A stretch of 64,000 bases of DNA, taken from NCBI RefSeq assembly GCF_000166135.1, contig NC_014666.1, positions 7,874,001 through 7,938,000 of the forward strand. Direction: 5' to 3'. The translations under genes were made by a program, and so were the position numbers. The notes under the pieces are model-generated. The model saw nothing but the letters and a program-made list of their open reading frames with translations. It had not been told where the DNA came from and did no database searches. Every line of letters begins with the position of its first letter. Positions within the stretch are counted from its first letter, which is position 1. Positions 44,973 through 54,744 of the stretch are shown here, one piece after another. The stretch comes from Pseudofrankia inefficax. Its GTDB lineage: Bacteria > Actinomycetota > Actinomycetes > Frankiales > Frankiaceae.

Positions 44973-46145
44973 ATGCGCGCCAACTGCTGGCTGGGAAAGG
45001 GCAACGTCGACGTTCTGGACGTGCCCGAACCGCGAATCCTGAACAACCACGACGCGATCGTCAAGGTCACGAGCACCGCGATCTGCGGATCAGACCTCCA
45101 TCTGTTCAACGGCTTCATCCCGACGATGAAGAAGGGCGACGTCCTCGGTCACGAGTTCATGGGCGAGGTGGTCGAGGTCGGTCGCGAGGTGAAGAACCTC
45201 GCGGTCGGTGACAGGGTCGTCGTCCCGTTCCCCATCGCGTGCGGCCGGTGCAACGCCTGCCACGAAGGGGCATACTCAGTCTGCGAGAACTCGAATCCCA
45301 ACGCCGGTCTGGCCGAAAAGATCCTCGGGCATGCGCCGGCGGGAATCTTCGGCTACTCGCACATGCTGGGCGGCTATCCGGGCGGCCAGGCCGAGTACGC
45401 TCGCGTCCCGTTCGCCGATGTGGGGCCAGTCAAGGTCCCAGCCGGGCTGGATGACGAGCAGGTTCTCTTCCTGTCGGATATTCTCCCGACCGGCTACATG
45501 GGCGCCGAGATGTGTGACATCAGCCCAGGCGACGTCGTCGCCGTCTGGGGGGCCGGCCCGGTGGGCCAGTTCGCCATCGCGAGCGCGTTCCTCCTGGGCG
45601 CCGAGCGGGTCATCGCGATCGACCGCCTGCCCTACCGGCTCCAGATGGCTCAGGAGAAGTCGGGTGCCGAGCCGGTCAACTACGCGCACAGCGACGTCCG
45701 GGAGGAGCTGCTCGAACTGACCGGCGGGCGCGGCCCGGACGCCTGCATCGACGCCGTCGGTCTCGAGGCGCACCATGCGTCGCCGCCGGCCTACGCCTAC
45801 GACCGCGCGAAGCAGGCGACCCGCCTGGAGACCGACCGCCCCTTCGCGCTCCGGCAGGCGATCCGCAACTGCCGCAACGGCGGAACGGTCTCCGTCATCG
45901 GCGTGTACGGCGGCTTCGTCGACAAGTTCCCGATGGGATCGCTGATGAATCGTGGGCTGACCCTGCGGGCGGGGCAGTGCCACGTTCAGCGGTACACCAA
46001 GCCGCTACTCGAACGTATTCAGGCCGGTCAGCTCGACCCGAGCTTCGTCATCACCCACCGGATGGCCCTTGACGACGCGCCTTCCGGGTTCGAGACCTTC
46101 CTCAACAAGGAGGACAAGTGCGTCAAGGTTGTCCTGACGCCCTGA
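44973..46145 (+). CDS. Zinc-dependent dehydrogenase, formaldehyde-dehydrogenase type
   Basis: 390 aa, in the MDR subgroup of glutathione-independent formaldehyde dehydrogenases. Zinc and catalytic motifs: C-G-S-D-L-H at ~38-43, G-H-E-F-M-G near 58, structural zinc C-G-R-C-N-A-C and later C-E-N, then the Rossmann G-A-G-P-V-G-Q near 192 and D-A-V-G-L-E near 260. The insertion [16 protein letters not shown], typical of this subgroup, is present. It oxidises an alcohol or aldehyde with NAD; the actual substrate cannot be read from sequence. It lies 85 bases before the kinase/dehydrogenase fusion and may be co-transcribed. Confidence 0.85.
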   Translation: MRANCWLGKGNVDVLDVPEPRILNNHDAIVKVTSTAICGSDLHLFNGFIPTMKKGDVLGHEFMGEVVEVGREVKNLAVGDRVVVPFPIACGRCNACHEGAYSVCENSNPNAGLAEKILGHAPAGIFGYSHMLGGYPGGQAEYARVPFADVGPVKVPAGLDDEQVLFLSDILPTGYMGAEMCDISPGDVVAVWGAGPVGQFAIASAFLLGAERVIAIDRLPYRLQMAQEKSGAEPVNYAHSDVREELLELTGGRGPDACIDAVGLEAHHASPPAYAYDRAKQATRLETDRPFALRQAIRNCRNGGTVSVIGVYGGFVDKFPMGSLMNRGLTLRAGQCHVQRYTKPLLERIQAGQLDPSFVITHRMALDDAPSGFETFLNKEDKCVKVVLTP

Positions 46146-46230
46146 CCGCCGCCACACGGCGCGTCCCGCCCGGCGACGCAGGAACTCGCCGGCTCACCCA
46201 CACCTGAGACACATTCCAAAGGGATCCGCC

Positions 46231-48834
46231 ATGACCACGACCCGGTCGCCGACCACCGGACCGGACCCGGTCGTCCTGGTCTGTGACCCGGGGTCGTCTA
46301 GCCTGCGGCTGGTCCTGGCCGGGCCCGAGGACAAAGTCGTCGCCAGCCGCCACATCGAACAGCCGCCTGGATCGCCGGCAGTGGCCGTGGCGGTCGACGA
46401 ATTCCTCAACAAGGTCGTCGCGCGGCCGGTGCGCGCTGTGGGCTACCGGCTGGTGCACGGCGGCCCGGCGCTGACCAGGCCAGCTCTGGTGGACGACGAG
46501 GTGCTGCGTGCGGTCAGGGCGGTCGCCGGCCTGGCGCCGCTTCACCTGCCGCCCACGCTCGACCTGCTGGACGACCTGCGGCGCAGGCTGCCGGACGTGC
46601 CGCACGTGGTCTGCCCGGACACCGCGTTCCACCGGGGGCTGCCGGTGGTAGCGGCCACGCTGGCGCTGCCCGCCCCCTGGCGGGAGAAGTACCACCTGCG
46701 CCGTTACGGTTTCCACGGGCTGTCCTACGCCTGGGCGCTGCGGCGCACGGGGGACCTGCTGGGTCGGCGGCCGGATGGATTGCACCTCGTCATGGCCCAC
46801 CTGGGGGGTGGCGCGTCGGTGACCGCGGTCCGGGACGGCCGCAGTGTCGACACGTCGATGTCGATGACGCCGCTGGATGGCGTGCCCATGTGTACCCGGT
46901 CGGGCGCGATCGACCCCGGTGTGCTGCTGTGGCTACTCGAGGACGACCGGCTGACCCTGCGGGAGGTCACCGACGGCCTCTACCACCGGTCGGGTCTGCT
47001 CGGCCTGTCCGGCCTCTCGGACGACACCCGGGACCTGGTCGTCGCCGCGGACTCTGGCGACGAGGCAGCGTGCCTGGCGCTTGATCACTACACCCACCGG
47101 CTCTGTCGCGAGATCGCGGCGGCGAGCGCCAGTCTCGACCGCCTCGACGCTCTCGTCCTCACCGGCGAGATCGGATGGGACCAGCCCGAGATCCGCACCG
47201 TTGTGTGCGCGGGCCTGGGCATTCTCGGGGTCCAGCCGCCCGTCCGCGACCGGCTCGACGCCGATGGACCGGTAAGCGCGCCGGACGCCCCCATCCCCGT
47301 GCTGGTCATCGAACCCCGCGAAGACCTCGAACTCGCACGCGAGACCTTCGCCGCCCTCGATGCCCGTGAGGATCGGGGCGCCCCTAGAACGTCGAGGAGG
47401 GAACAGCCCGTGCCTACCGCTACCGCCGTCCGGCACAGTCCAATTGCCAGCATAAACCCATATAACAACGAAATAATGCGCGAATTCCCTCCCATGCCCG
47501 AGCAGGCCGTCGACCACGCGGTCCGGGAGGCGCATCAGGCATTCCCGTCCTGGCGCGATACCAGCGTTGACGAACGCGCCGCGCTGGTCGGTCGAGCCGC
47601 ACAGCTGATGCGTGAGCGCGCCGAGCAGTTGGCCCGGCTGGTGACCCGTGAGATGGGCAAGCTCATCCGGCACAGCCGCGTCGAGATTGACCTTTCGGCG
47701 CGGATCCTGCAGTACTACGCCGACAAGGCCCCCGTGCTGCTCGCCGACGATCCTTTGGATTTCAAGGATGGTTCGGCCACCATCATCAATGACCCACTGG
47801 GGGTGATCCTTGGCGTCCAGCCCTGGAACTTCCCGGTTTACCAGACCGTCCGGTTCGCGGCGCCCAACCTGGTGCTGGGGAATACCGTTCTACTCAAGCC
47901 CGCAAGCAATACGCCACAGTCGGCGCTAGCCCTCGAGCAGCTGTTCGCGGACGCGGGCGCGCCACGGGGCGTGTACACCACCCTCCTGGTTCCCGGGCGC
48001 GAGGTCTACCGGGTGATCGAGTCTGAGGTCGTTCGGGGCGCGTCGCTGACCGGAAGCGACCGGGCCGGCGTCAGCGTGGGTGAGACCGCCGGGCGAAACG
48101 TGAAGAAGAGCGTCCTCGAGCTGGGCGGCAGCGACCCGTTCATCGTGCTCGATGACGACAACCTGGACCGCAGCGTCGAGGCGGCGCTGGTCGGCCGTCT
48201 GCACAACATGGGCCAAAGCTGCGTGAGCGCCAAGCGGATGATCGTGATATCCGAGGTCTTCGACCGGTTCGTGACCGCGCTGGCCGAACGGATGCGCGGG
48301 CTGGTTCCAGGTGACCCCGTCGACGAGGCCACCACGCTGGCACCGGTGTGCTCCGAGCAGGCCGCCCAGACGCTGGTGGACCAGGTCCGCGACGCGCTGG
48401 ACAAGGGAGCGACCGCGGTCGTCGGCGGCGGGCACGCCGACCACCCCGGAGCCTTCGTACAACCCACGGTCCTCGTCGGCGTGACGCCGACCATGCGCGC
48501 GTTTCGCGAGGAGCTGTTCGGACCCATCGCGGTCGTCTATCGCGTACAAGACGATGACGAGGCGGTCTCCCTGGCGAACGACTCCCCTTACGGTCTCGGC
48601 GGTGCGGTGTTCAGCAGCGACATCCCCCGGGCGCGGGCAGTCGCCAGCCGGATCGAGAGCGGGATGGTGTGGATCAACCATCCGACGTCCTCCGAGCCGG
48701 AACTGCCCTTCGGCGGCATCAAGCGGTCCGGCTACGGCCGGGAGTTGTCCCACCTCGGCATCAAGGAGTTCGCCAACCGGAAGCTGATCGTGACGATGGG
48801 GACGGACGCGCCGATCACCGACGCCCTGGGCTGA
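46231..48834 (+). CDS. Acetate kinase-like / aldehyde dehydrogenase fusion, 867 aa
   Basis: Two enzymes in one uninterrupted frame. Residues ~10-385 match acetate/propionate kinase: [41 protein letters not shown] and [11 protein letters not shown]. Two usual residues differ: N of N-x-G-S-S-S is D, and H-L-G-N-G is H-L-G-G-G, so activity is uncertain. Residues ~405-862 are an aldehyde dehydrogenase of the succinate-semialdehyde type with Glu in L-E-L-G-G-S and Cys in G-Q-S-C-V-S. Inside the junction a strong GAGGAGGG (47394-47401) precedes an in-frame GTG at 47410, which would start a normal 474-aa dehydrogenase. So a free dehydrogenase may also be made. Confidence 0.85.
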   Translation: MTTTRSPTTGPDPVVLVCDPGSSSLRLVLAGPEDKVVASRHIEQPPGSPAVAVAVDEFLNKVVARPVRAVGYRLVHGGPALTRPALVDDEVLRAVRAVAGLAPLHLPPTLDLLDDLRRRLPDVPHVVCPDTAFHRGLPVVAATLALPAPWREKYHLRRYGFHGLSYAWALRRTGDLLGRRPDGLHLVMAHLGGGASVTAVRDGRSVDTSMSMTPLDGVPMCTRSGAIDPGVLLWLLEDDRLTLREVTDGLYHRSGLLGLSGLSDDTRDLVVAADSGDEAACLALDHYTHRLCREIAAASASLDRLDALVLTGEIGWDQPEIRTVVCAGLGILGVQPPVRDRLDADGPVSAPDAPIPVLVIEPREDLELARETFAALDAREDRGAPRTSRREQPVPTATAVRHSPIASINPYNNEIMREFPPMPEQAVDHAVREAHQAFPSWRDTSVDERAALVGRAAQLMRERAEQLARLVTREMGKLIRHSRVEIDLSARILQYYADKAPVLLADDPLDFKDGSATIINDPLGVILGVQPWNFPVYQTVRFAAPNLVLGNTVLLKPASNTPQSALALEQLFADAGAPRGVYTTLLVPGREVYRVIESEVVRGASLTGSDRAGVSVGETAGRNVKKSVLELGGSDPFIVLDDDNLDRSVEAALVGRLHNMGQSCVSAKRMIVISEVFDRFVTALAERMRGLVPGDPVDEATTLAPVCSEQAAQTLVDQVRDALDKGATAVVGGGHADHPGAFVQPTVLVGVTPTMRAFREELFGPIAVVYRVQDDDEAVSLANDSPYGLGGAVFSSDIPRARAVASRIESGMVWINHPTSSEPELPFGGIKRSGYGRELSHLGIKEFANRKLIVTMGTDAPITDALG

Positions 48835-48898
48835 TGCCCGCTCGGGCGGTGCGCCCCTGCTCACTATCTCGGCCTGACTCTCCTTGTGGGAGAACATG

Positions 48899-49162
48899 AT
48901 GACCACCATCAGTGATCCGCATCTCCGTCTGGTGCGTCCCGTCGAACCGCTCACCCCACAGGGGTGCGCCGAATGCCTGCGGATCGGCTCTGCCTGGGTG
49001 CACCTGAGGCTCTGCCTGACCTGCGGTCATGTCGGATGCTGCGACTCGTCGCCGCTGCGGCATGCGCGGGCCCACGCGCACGCGATCGGGCATCCCGTCG
49101 TGCAGTCGTTCGAACCGGGCGAGGACTGGCGGTGGTGCTACGTCGACGAGGTCTACGTCTGA
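48899..49162 (+). CDS. UBP-type zinc finger protein, 87 aa
   Basis: Starts at the ATG at 48899 with GGGAG seven bases before; the ATG at 48896 is the other option. Zinc ligands: C-A-E-C, C-L-T-C-G-H-V-G-C-C-D-S-S and three histidines in H-A-R-A-H-A-H-A-I-G-H-P, the UBP finger order. In eukaryotes this finger binds the ubiquitin tail. In actinobacteria small free versions lie beside the flavoprotein encoded next, with unknown role. The two genes are separated by 65 bases. Confidence 0.88.
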   Translation: MTTISDPHLRLVRPVEPLTPQGCAECLRIGSAWVHLRLCLTCGHVGCCDSSPLRHARAHAHAIGHPVVQSFEPGEDWRWCYVDEVYV

Positions 49163-49186
49163 CGACGAGGACCACTGTGGGTGAAA

Positions 49187-49200
49187 GGGACAGGGGTCAC
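49187..49200. promoter_or_regulatory. DosR-box-like half-palindrome
   Basis: GGGAC, four bases, GTCAC lies 27 bases before the flavoprotein ATG; a full DosR-type site would read GTCCC. One mismatch in a short motif has a substantial chance of occurring by accident, so this is weak. Confidence 0.2.
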
Positions 49201-49227
49201 CGACTCTAATCGCGAACGGGGGATCCG

Positions 49228-50949
49228 ATGCAGCCGAGCCAGGAGAACACCGGAGGCGCTGGGCCGGCGGGTGCCGGGCAGATCACCGAGACGCCGGACA
49301 CCCACGGGGCCTACCCGCGTCTGGGTGTCGACCAGCTCGCCTCGCTGGAGGCCGTCGGCCGGCGCCGTCCCACGGCGGTCGGGGACCTGCTGTTTCGGGA
49401 AGGCGACCGGACGACCGACTTCGTCGTGGTGCTATCCGGTCTGGTCGCTTCCGTCGATGGCTATGGGACTGCGCGGGAACGGCAGATCAGCCTGCACGGT
49501 GACCGTCGCTTCCTCGGTGAGCTGGGCCTTCTCTCCGGACAGACGGCCTTCACCTCGGTGGTGGTCCGGACAGCTGGCGAGATCCTCAGCGTCCCACTGG
49601 ACCGGCTGCGGCGGCTGGTAGCGACCGATCCCGGCCTGGGAGATCTGGTACTGCGGGCCTACCTGGTGCGCCGCTGGCTCCTCATCGGTCTGGGCGCGGG
49701 CCTGCGCATCATCGGGTCGCGCTACAGCACCCGGGCCCGCCTGCTACGGGATTTCGTCGCGCGCAACCGGCTGCCCCACCAGTGGGTCTGTCTGGAAAGC
49801 GACCCGTCCGCGGAGGAGTTGCTGCGTACCCTCGCCGTCGAACCGGCGGACACCCCGGTGGTCGTCTGGGGACGGCGGGTGCTGCGCAACCCGAGTATCG
49901 CGCAGCTCGCGCAGGCGGTCGGACTGCCGCCGCCCGCCCATCCGGGATCGACCTGGGATCTGATCGTCGTAGGCGCCGGCCCCGCCGGCCTGGCGGCATC
50001 GGTCTACGGCGCATCTGAAGGACTGGCGACCGTCACGCTGGACTACCTCGCCACTGGCGGGCAGGCCGCCACCTCCCCCCGGATCGAGAACTATCTCGGG
50101 TTCCCGTCCGGTATCTCCGGCGGTGACCTGGCCGAGCGGGCGGTCCTGCAGGCGGAGAAGTTCGGGGCCCGCCTCAGCGTGCCCTCCCGGGCCGTCGCCC
50201 TCGGCCGCAAGGACGGGCTGCACCAGGTAACCCTGGACAACGGCGAGACGCTGGCCGCGCGGGCCCTGGTGATCGCGACCGGAGCACGGTACCGGGAGTT
50301 GACCGTGCCCGGCCTGCAGGAGTTCGAAGGCACGTCCGTCTTCCGCGCGGCGACGCTGGTCGAAGCCCAGACCTGCCGGGGCGATCCCGTCGTCGTGATC
50401 GGCGGCGGCAACTCGGCCGGACAGGCGGCGCTGTATCTGGCCCAACACGCCGGCTTCGTGCGACTGTGCATCCGCCACAATGATCTGGGCCGCGACATGT
50501 CGCGGTACCTCGTCGACCAGATCGTCCGCACCCCGTCCATAGAGGTGCTCCCGCACCGAGAGATCAGCGGTCTGCGCGGAGAAGTCACTCTAGAGGCCGT
50601 GATCCTCGAGGACAAGCAGACCGGCACACAGGAGGAGGTGCCCGCCCGGGCCCTGTTCCTGTTCATCGGTGCCCAACCACACACGGACTGGCTCGCCAAT
50701 CAGGTCGCGCTCGACGACCGAGGATTCGTCCGCACGGGAGTGGACGCCGAAGCGGCCGCCGAACCGAGCATGGCCGGCGACGGATCGCCCGATCCCTGCC
50801 CCCTGGTGCTCGAGACCAGCCGGCGCGGGGTGTTCGCGGTCGGAGACGTGCGCAGCGGATCGGTAAAGCGGGTGGCCTCCGCGGTCGGCGAAGGCGCGAT
50901 GGCCGTCCGCCTCGTCCACGAACGGCTCTACCGGACCCGGCCATCCTGA
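49228..50949 (+). CDS. Cyclic-nucleotide-binding domain fused to thioredoxin reductase-like flavoprotein
   Basis: 573 aa. A cNMP-binding-like beta roll spans residues ~30-145 (L-F-R-E-G-D, then G-E-L-G-L-L-S-G-Q), though R in the PBC is not obvious. A linker region at ~150-240 follows. The FAD domain starts near 250 with V-V-G-A-G-P-A-G-L-A-A, continues with the NADPH motif V-I-G-G-G-N-S-A-G-Q near 390 and ends with V-F-A-V-G-D-V-R-S-G-S. The redox C-x-x-C of true thioredoxin reductases is absent; one Cys remains in A-Q-T-C-R-G. This is the usual form of this subgroup, so it may reduce another partner. It is paired with the UBP zinc-finger gene. Confidence 0.85.
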   Translation: MQPSQENTGGAGPAGAGQITETPDTHGAYPRLGVDQLASLEAVGRRRPTAVGDLLFREGDRTTDFVVVLSGLVASVDGYGTARERQISLHGDRRFLGELGLLSGQTAFTSVVVRTAGEILSVPLDRLRRLVATDPGLGDLVLRAYLVRRWLLIGLGAGLRIIGSRYSTRARLLRDFVARNRLPHQWVCLESDPSAEELLRTLAVEPADTPVVVWGRRVLRNPSIAQLAQAVGLPPPAHPGSTWDLIVVGAGPAGLAASVYGASEGLATVTLDYLATGGQAATSPRIENYLGFPSGISGGDLAERAVLQAEKFGARLSVPSRAVALGRKDGLHQVTLDNGETLAARALVIATGARYRELTVPGLQEFEGTSVFRAATLVEAQTCRGDPVVVIGGGNSAGQAALYLAQHAGFVRLCIRHNDLGRDMSRYLVDQIVRTPSIEVLPHREISGLRGEVTLEAVILEDKQTGTQEEVPARALFLFIGAQPHTDWLANQVALDDRGFVRTGVDAEAAAEPSMAGDGSPDPCPLVLETSRRGVFAVGDVRSGSVKRVASAVGEGAMAVRLVHERLYRTRPS

Positions 50950-50980
50950 CCGGTGGGAGGCTGGCGCCGGATTTCCGCTC

Positions 50981-52234
50981 CTAGCCGGGAGTCGGAAGGG
51001 TGTAACGCAGCAGCGCGCCGACCCGCTCGGTCGGCGATTCCGGCACATCGGCCGGGACGCTGTGGACGGCGGCTCCGGTGCCCACCGCGGCCCGGATGAG
51101 CGCATCCACCAGCCCAGCCCGAATCGGGTCGGCGACCGCCGGCAGGTCCGCGGGATCCAGCGCGACCTCGCTGAGATCTGGACCGATCCAGGCCGGCGCG
51201 CCGGCCGGAACCCCTTCGGCCAGCAGCAGGTCGCTCACCTGGGCCAGGCGCAGGGCCGCGGCCGTAGCCCGCGGCCCGTCAGCGGCATCCAACGCGATCC
51301 CCCCGGATCGCTGCCCACCCCCCGGCTCCGCGGAACCCGAGCCTTGCGGGTGGCCGGCGCCCGCCGCGGACACCGATCCGAGGGATCTCGGAGCTGTCCC
51401 GCTCGCCGCCCCGACCAGCGAGGTCGCGCGGCGGCGATACTGCTCGAACTCGCCCAGCAGGCTCGCCGTGCGCCTGGTCTGCTGCTCGGCGAGCACGTCC
51501 ATGACACGACCAGCCAGATGGTCGTCGGACCCATCCCGGGCGCGGCTACCCTCGACGACCACGACCCTGGTCGCGACCTCGACGGGCAGCTTCTCGCGGA
51601 CCAGCGAGAGCTCCTTCGGATCGCCGGCCAGGATCACCACCTCGGCGGCGATGTCGTGCGCGGCCCGGACGATGCGATCCGCGTCCTCCTTCGCCCCGTG
51701 CTTCCAGTGCTCCTCGACGCGGTTCTCATAGCGTCGGCGAGCCCAGCCTCCGGTACGTGCCTTGTGCCATGGCGGCCGGGTGGTGTCCTGAGAGACGCCA
51801 CCGGCCGGCAGCGGACCGTCGGTGTAGGCGAGGACATCGACCCCGCGCCGATCGACCAGGGCGATCACGTGCGGAATCCGACCTTCCGCCCAGTCCAGCA
51901 GCGGCAGCAGGTGCGGCAACGGTCCGACCGCGACGACGTCGACATCCGACCGGCCAGGAAGCCATCGCGCGAACGGGACATGCGCGGACCTGCCTTCGCC
52001 GACGGCCACGACCACCCGCGTCCCACCCTCACGGTAACGGGGGTCGCCCCGCTCGGCGAGCAACGCATCGCGGGTAGCCGGCCCGACACTCTGGCCTTCG
52101 AGATCGGCGAGGATGTCCCTCCACCGCAGGACGTAGAGACGGGCGGCGTTCTCACGGACCGGATCGGTACTGGCGTACACGGTCACGACCTGACCATCGA
52201 AGTCATACAGGCTGCGCAGCTCGCTCACGTCCAT
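50981..52234 (-). CDS. baeRF/Vms1-like protein (Rv2629 type)
   Basis: 417 aa; the ATG at 52234 follows GAGGAG six bases upstream, so the longer frame to 52471 was discarded. N-terminal motifs S-L-Y-D-F-D-G-Q-V-V-T-V-Y-A-S-T-D-P and R-N-P-like R-E-N-A-A-R fit the archaeal/bacterial eRF1-like (baeRF) family, which includes mycobacterial Rv2629. The middle has V-V-A-V-G-E-G-R-S-A and R-W-L-P-G-R-S-D-V; the C-terminal half is Ala/Gly-rich. Members are proposed ribosome-associated stress or peptidyl-tRNA hydrolases. It is convergent with the flavoprotein gene. Confidence 0.8.
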   Translation of the reverse strand: MDVSELRSLYDFDGQVVTVYASTDPVRENAARLYVLRWRDILADLEGQSVGPATRDALLAERGDPRYREGGTRVVVAVGEGRSAHVPFARWLPGRSDVDVVAVGPLPHLLPLLDWAEGRIPHVIALVDRRGVDVLAYTDGPLPAGGVSQDTTRPPWHKARTGGWARRRYENRVEEHWKHGAKEDADRIVRAAHDIAAEVVILAGDPKELSLVREKLPVEVATRVVVVEGSRARDGSDDHLAGRVMDVLAEQQTRRTASLLGEFEQYRRRATSLVGAASGTAPRSLGSVSAAGAGHPQGSGSAEPGGGQRSGGIALDAADGPRATAAALRLAQVSDLLLAEGVPAGAPAWIGPDLSEVALDPADLPAVADPIRAGLVDALIRAAVGTGAAVHSVPADVPESPTERVGALLRYTLPTPG

Positions 52235-52644
52235 GAGGCGCTCCTCGGCAGGCGACAGAAGCGGTAAACCGATTCGACGCTGCAGGCGAGCGCCTCGACA
52301 AGGACACCCGCGGGCAGCCCATCGGATACCTACCTGGAGAGGTGCGCCTTGAGCGCGGGCCCAAACCTGCCCGCCACGCTGGCCGGCCGGTCTGATCCGC
52401 CCCGGCTGCGTCACCCCGCTGCCATGCGCCGCCCGCGCAGTCGACAGCGCATGCCTCGGTCGGCCTCGCATCCCGAGATCGCCGCGCCGGCCGGCGGGTT
52501 GTGCCCCCGTCGGTCAGGGCAGGGCGTGGAAGGCATCGAGCAGCGTCATCCCGCCGGGCCTGGCCCGGCTGGTGTTGGCGTCCCGGCACATGATGATCAG
52601 CCAAGGTGCGGGCGGTGCCAGCCCCTGCGGTGCTCATGCTGCCA
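52235..52644. other. Gene-free stretch between the baeRF gene and the P60 pseudogene
   Basis: About 410 bases. The open frames here look like shadows. Some of this sequence may be the former 3' tail of the NlpC/P60 pseudogene. Nothing else recognised. Confidence 0.4.
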
Positions 52645-53342
52645 CTACGACCCGGCGACCGGCCTACTCGCTCCCAGGTAGACCTCGGATCCCCATCGCG
52701 CGCCCACAATCGTCGGGAACGGTTCGACGCGGACATCGGCGCCCACCTGGGGAGCGTCGACCATCGTCGCCTGCCGCCCCGCATGCCGAGGTAGATGCCT
52801 ACGTGCGTGACATTGTTCGCCGCACTACCGAAAAACACCAGGTCCCCCGATTGCAGCGGCGTCCCGCCCGGGAGAAGCGGTCCGGCGTCGTACTGGGTCT
52901 GCGCCGTACGTGGGATCTGGATGCCCGCGGCGGCGTAGGGCGCGTAGGTCAGGCCGGAGCAGTCGAATCCGGGATCGCCGTTGCCGCCCCAGACGTAGGG
53001 CTTGCCGATCTGCGCGCAGGCGAACTGGACCGCCGCGAGCGCCACGCTACTGAAATGATCGGCTCCGGACTGAAAGGTCGCCTGAAATGTCGAGCACGCT
53101 ACTGAAGTGTTCGGCGTCGGTTCAGAACTCAGCACGCAGAGCACTCGCGTGCTCGCTCCGACGGTCCTGGATGTTGCTCCACCGGCTAGACGCGAGCCGT
53201 CACGGTCGCCGAGCACCAGGACAGCCACGAACCCGAACACGATCGGGGCCACTGCGGCTGACTCGTGTTCAGCGGAGCGCCCGACTCGTCGGCGTCTCGG
53301 CCGGTCAGCGTCGAACATCCACAGTCCGCCGAGCCCAGACAC
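52645..53342 (-). pseudogene. NlpC/P60 endopeptidase, frameshifted, with a foreign 5' end
   Basis: A peptidoglycan hydrolase fragment. The catalytic core is visible: Y-V-W-G-G-N-G-D-P-G-F-D-C-S-G-L (catalytic Cys), then L-Q-S-G-D-L-V-F-F and H-V-G-I-Y-L-G (catalytic His). At about 52790 the frame breaks: the expected ending (M-V-D-A-P, R-V-E-P-F and Y-L-G-A-S-R-P) is in another frame and ends at a stop at 52645. The first ~70 codons do not belong; they come from the duplicated start of a TauE/SafE gene (53196-53300). No secretion signal precedes the core. Almost certainly non-functional. Confidence 0.75.
53196..53300. repeat. Duplicated fragment of the TauE/SafE gene start
   Basis: Matches 54116-54226 across about 100 bases with scattered differences and a one-base insertion (GTCGCCGAGCACC versus ATCGCGAGCACC). 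The shared piece encodes the first transmembrane strand and upstream codons (I-V-F-G-F-V-A). It is fused to the front of the P60 pseudogene in reverse orientation to the window. Confidence 0.75.
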
Positions 53343-53397
53343 CCCCAGCGCAGGGTGTCCGGGGCTCCTTTGTGCCAGAGCAGATTTCGCGACCGGG

Positions 53398-54216
53398 TCA
53401 GGTGGCCTCGGCCAGGTACAGGGTGGCGAGCGCGATCGCGAGGGCGCCGAGGGTCAGTTGCAGGGCGGTGTTGGGGAGTTTGGGCTGCAGGCGTGCCCCG
53501 AGGTAGCCGCCGGTGAGGCCGCCCGCGCCGCAGGCGAGGCCGAGTGCCCAGTGGGGGGCGATGTTGCCCGGGGTCGTGAGGGCCAGAGCGGCGTAGGTCG
53601 CGGCTCCGGCGATCGAGGTGACGAAGGTGGAGGCGAGGGTGGCGGGGGCGACCGTGGCGACGGGCATGCCGCGGCCGACGAGGATCGGGCCGAGGATTGA
53701 TCCGCCGCCGATGCCGTAGACGCCGCCGACGAAGCCGACGGCCAGTGCCAGCAGTGTGATGGCTCGGGGCCCGACGGGCGGCCGTTCGCGGCGGCGGGGG
53801 GCCCGCAGCGTGCGCGCGCACAGCCAGAGGCCGAGGGGCAGTAGCAGGCAGGCCAGCAGTACGTGGAACAGGGCGGCTCCTGGCGCGTAGCGGACTCGTA
53901 CGACCGCGCCGAGCACGACGCCGGGCAGCGTGCCCGCGACCAGCCGGCGGACGAGCGCACCGCCGAGCTGCCTCTGCTGGTGGTAGCGCAGCAACGATCC
54001 CGGTGTGGCGATCACGTTGTACAGCAGGTTCGTCGGGGTCACCGCCGGGCTGGGGACAGACAGCAGGTCGAGTTGGACCGGCAGCAGGAACACCGCGCCC
54101 GAGACCCCGACCGGCGCCGTCACTATCGCGAGCACCAGACCGGCCACGAACCCGAACACGATCGTCGTCAAACCGGCTGACTCCTCTCGAAGCGGACCCG
54201 ACCGAGTCGTCCGCAC
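53398..54216 (-). CDS. TauE/SafE (sulfite exporter) family permease
   Basis: 272 aa from the GTG at 54216; the frame is open further to 54498, but the extra N-terminus is Arg/Pro-rich and unlike the family. Eight or so hydrophobic helices are visible. The first conserved half has T-T-I-V-F-G-F-V-A-G-L-V-L-A-I-V-T and N-L-L-Y-N-V-I-A-T-P-G-S; the second half has the matching G-F-V-G-G-V-Y-G-I-G-G-G-S-I-L-G. The internal repeat is typical of the family. Transported substrate (sulfite, sulfoacetate or other anions) is unknown. A fragment of its 5' end is duplicated 900 bp away. Confidence 0.82.
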   Translation of the reverse strand: MRTTRSGPLREESAGLTTIVFGFVAGLVLAIVTAPVGVSGAVFLLPVQLDLLSVPSPAVTPTNLLYNVIATPGSLLRYHQQRQLGGALVRRLVAGTLPGVVLGAVVRVRYAPGAALFHVLLACLLLPLGLWLCARTLRAPRRRERPPVGPRAITLLALAVGFVGGVYGIGGGSILGPILVGRGMPVATVAPATLASTFVTSIAGAATYAALALTTPGNIAPHWALGLACGAGGLTGGYLGARLQPKLPNTALQLTLGALAIALATLYLAEAT

Positions 54217-54226
54217 CTCGGCATCT
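54116..54226. repeat. Source copy of the duplicated TauE/SafE fragment
   Basis: Partner of 53196-53300. Here the reading frame is intact and encodes the first transmembrane segment of the permease. Confidence 0.75.
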
Positions 54227-54744
54227 CGTCGCCGACCCTTCCACGGTCCGGCGAACAGTGGCGGTGTCGGAGGCGTCGCGCCGCCGGGTCCGACAGGTGT
54301 GTCCCGTACCCGAGGGAGGGCAACGGATCGCGCACGTAGGCGGCGCAGCCCGCCGAGCCGAGGAGGCGCTGCACGGGCAGCAACACGGGCCGCTCGCTTG
54401 CGGCCGGGTGACACCTCCGGCCCTGGGCCGCTGGACACACACCCGTCGGCCAGACCGGGCCGTGACCGGGGCGGCATTGACGACGGACAGACGCGCACTC
54501 GCCGGCGGTACCTCTACGACGGGACCGTACGGCTCTGGGATGTGGAAGGCGTTTTGACGATCGGATCTTGCTCGCTCTAGCTAGGCCTACGATGACCTCA
54601 GATCCCCTTGATCGTTACTTAGGGTATCCGATCTGTGCTGTTGGGTCATTTTCATGCGCGTTGGCCGGCCCGTGCGGGGAACGGCATTTGAAGAGCGGCG
54701 TTCGGCCGGGGTGGGCGTCGGCATGCTCGGGAGGGCGGGAGCGT

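Noticed and set aside
47380-47420. Frameshift or missed stop separating acetate kinase and aldehyde dehydrogenase
   Set aside because: No stop occurs in the shared frame, and both domains read through in the same frame. It is kept as a fusion; a sequencing error cannot be excluded.
49187-49200. Certain DosR-type operator
   Set aside because: One mismatch in a short motif and no second copy seen near other genes of the group; recorded only as a weak candidate.
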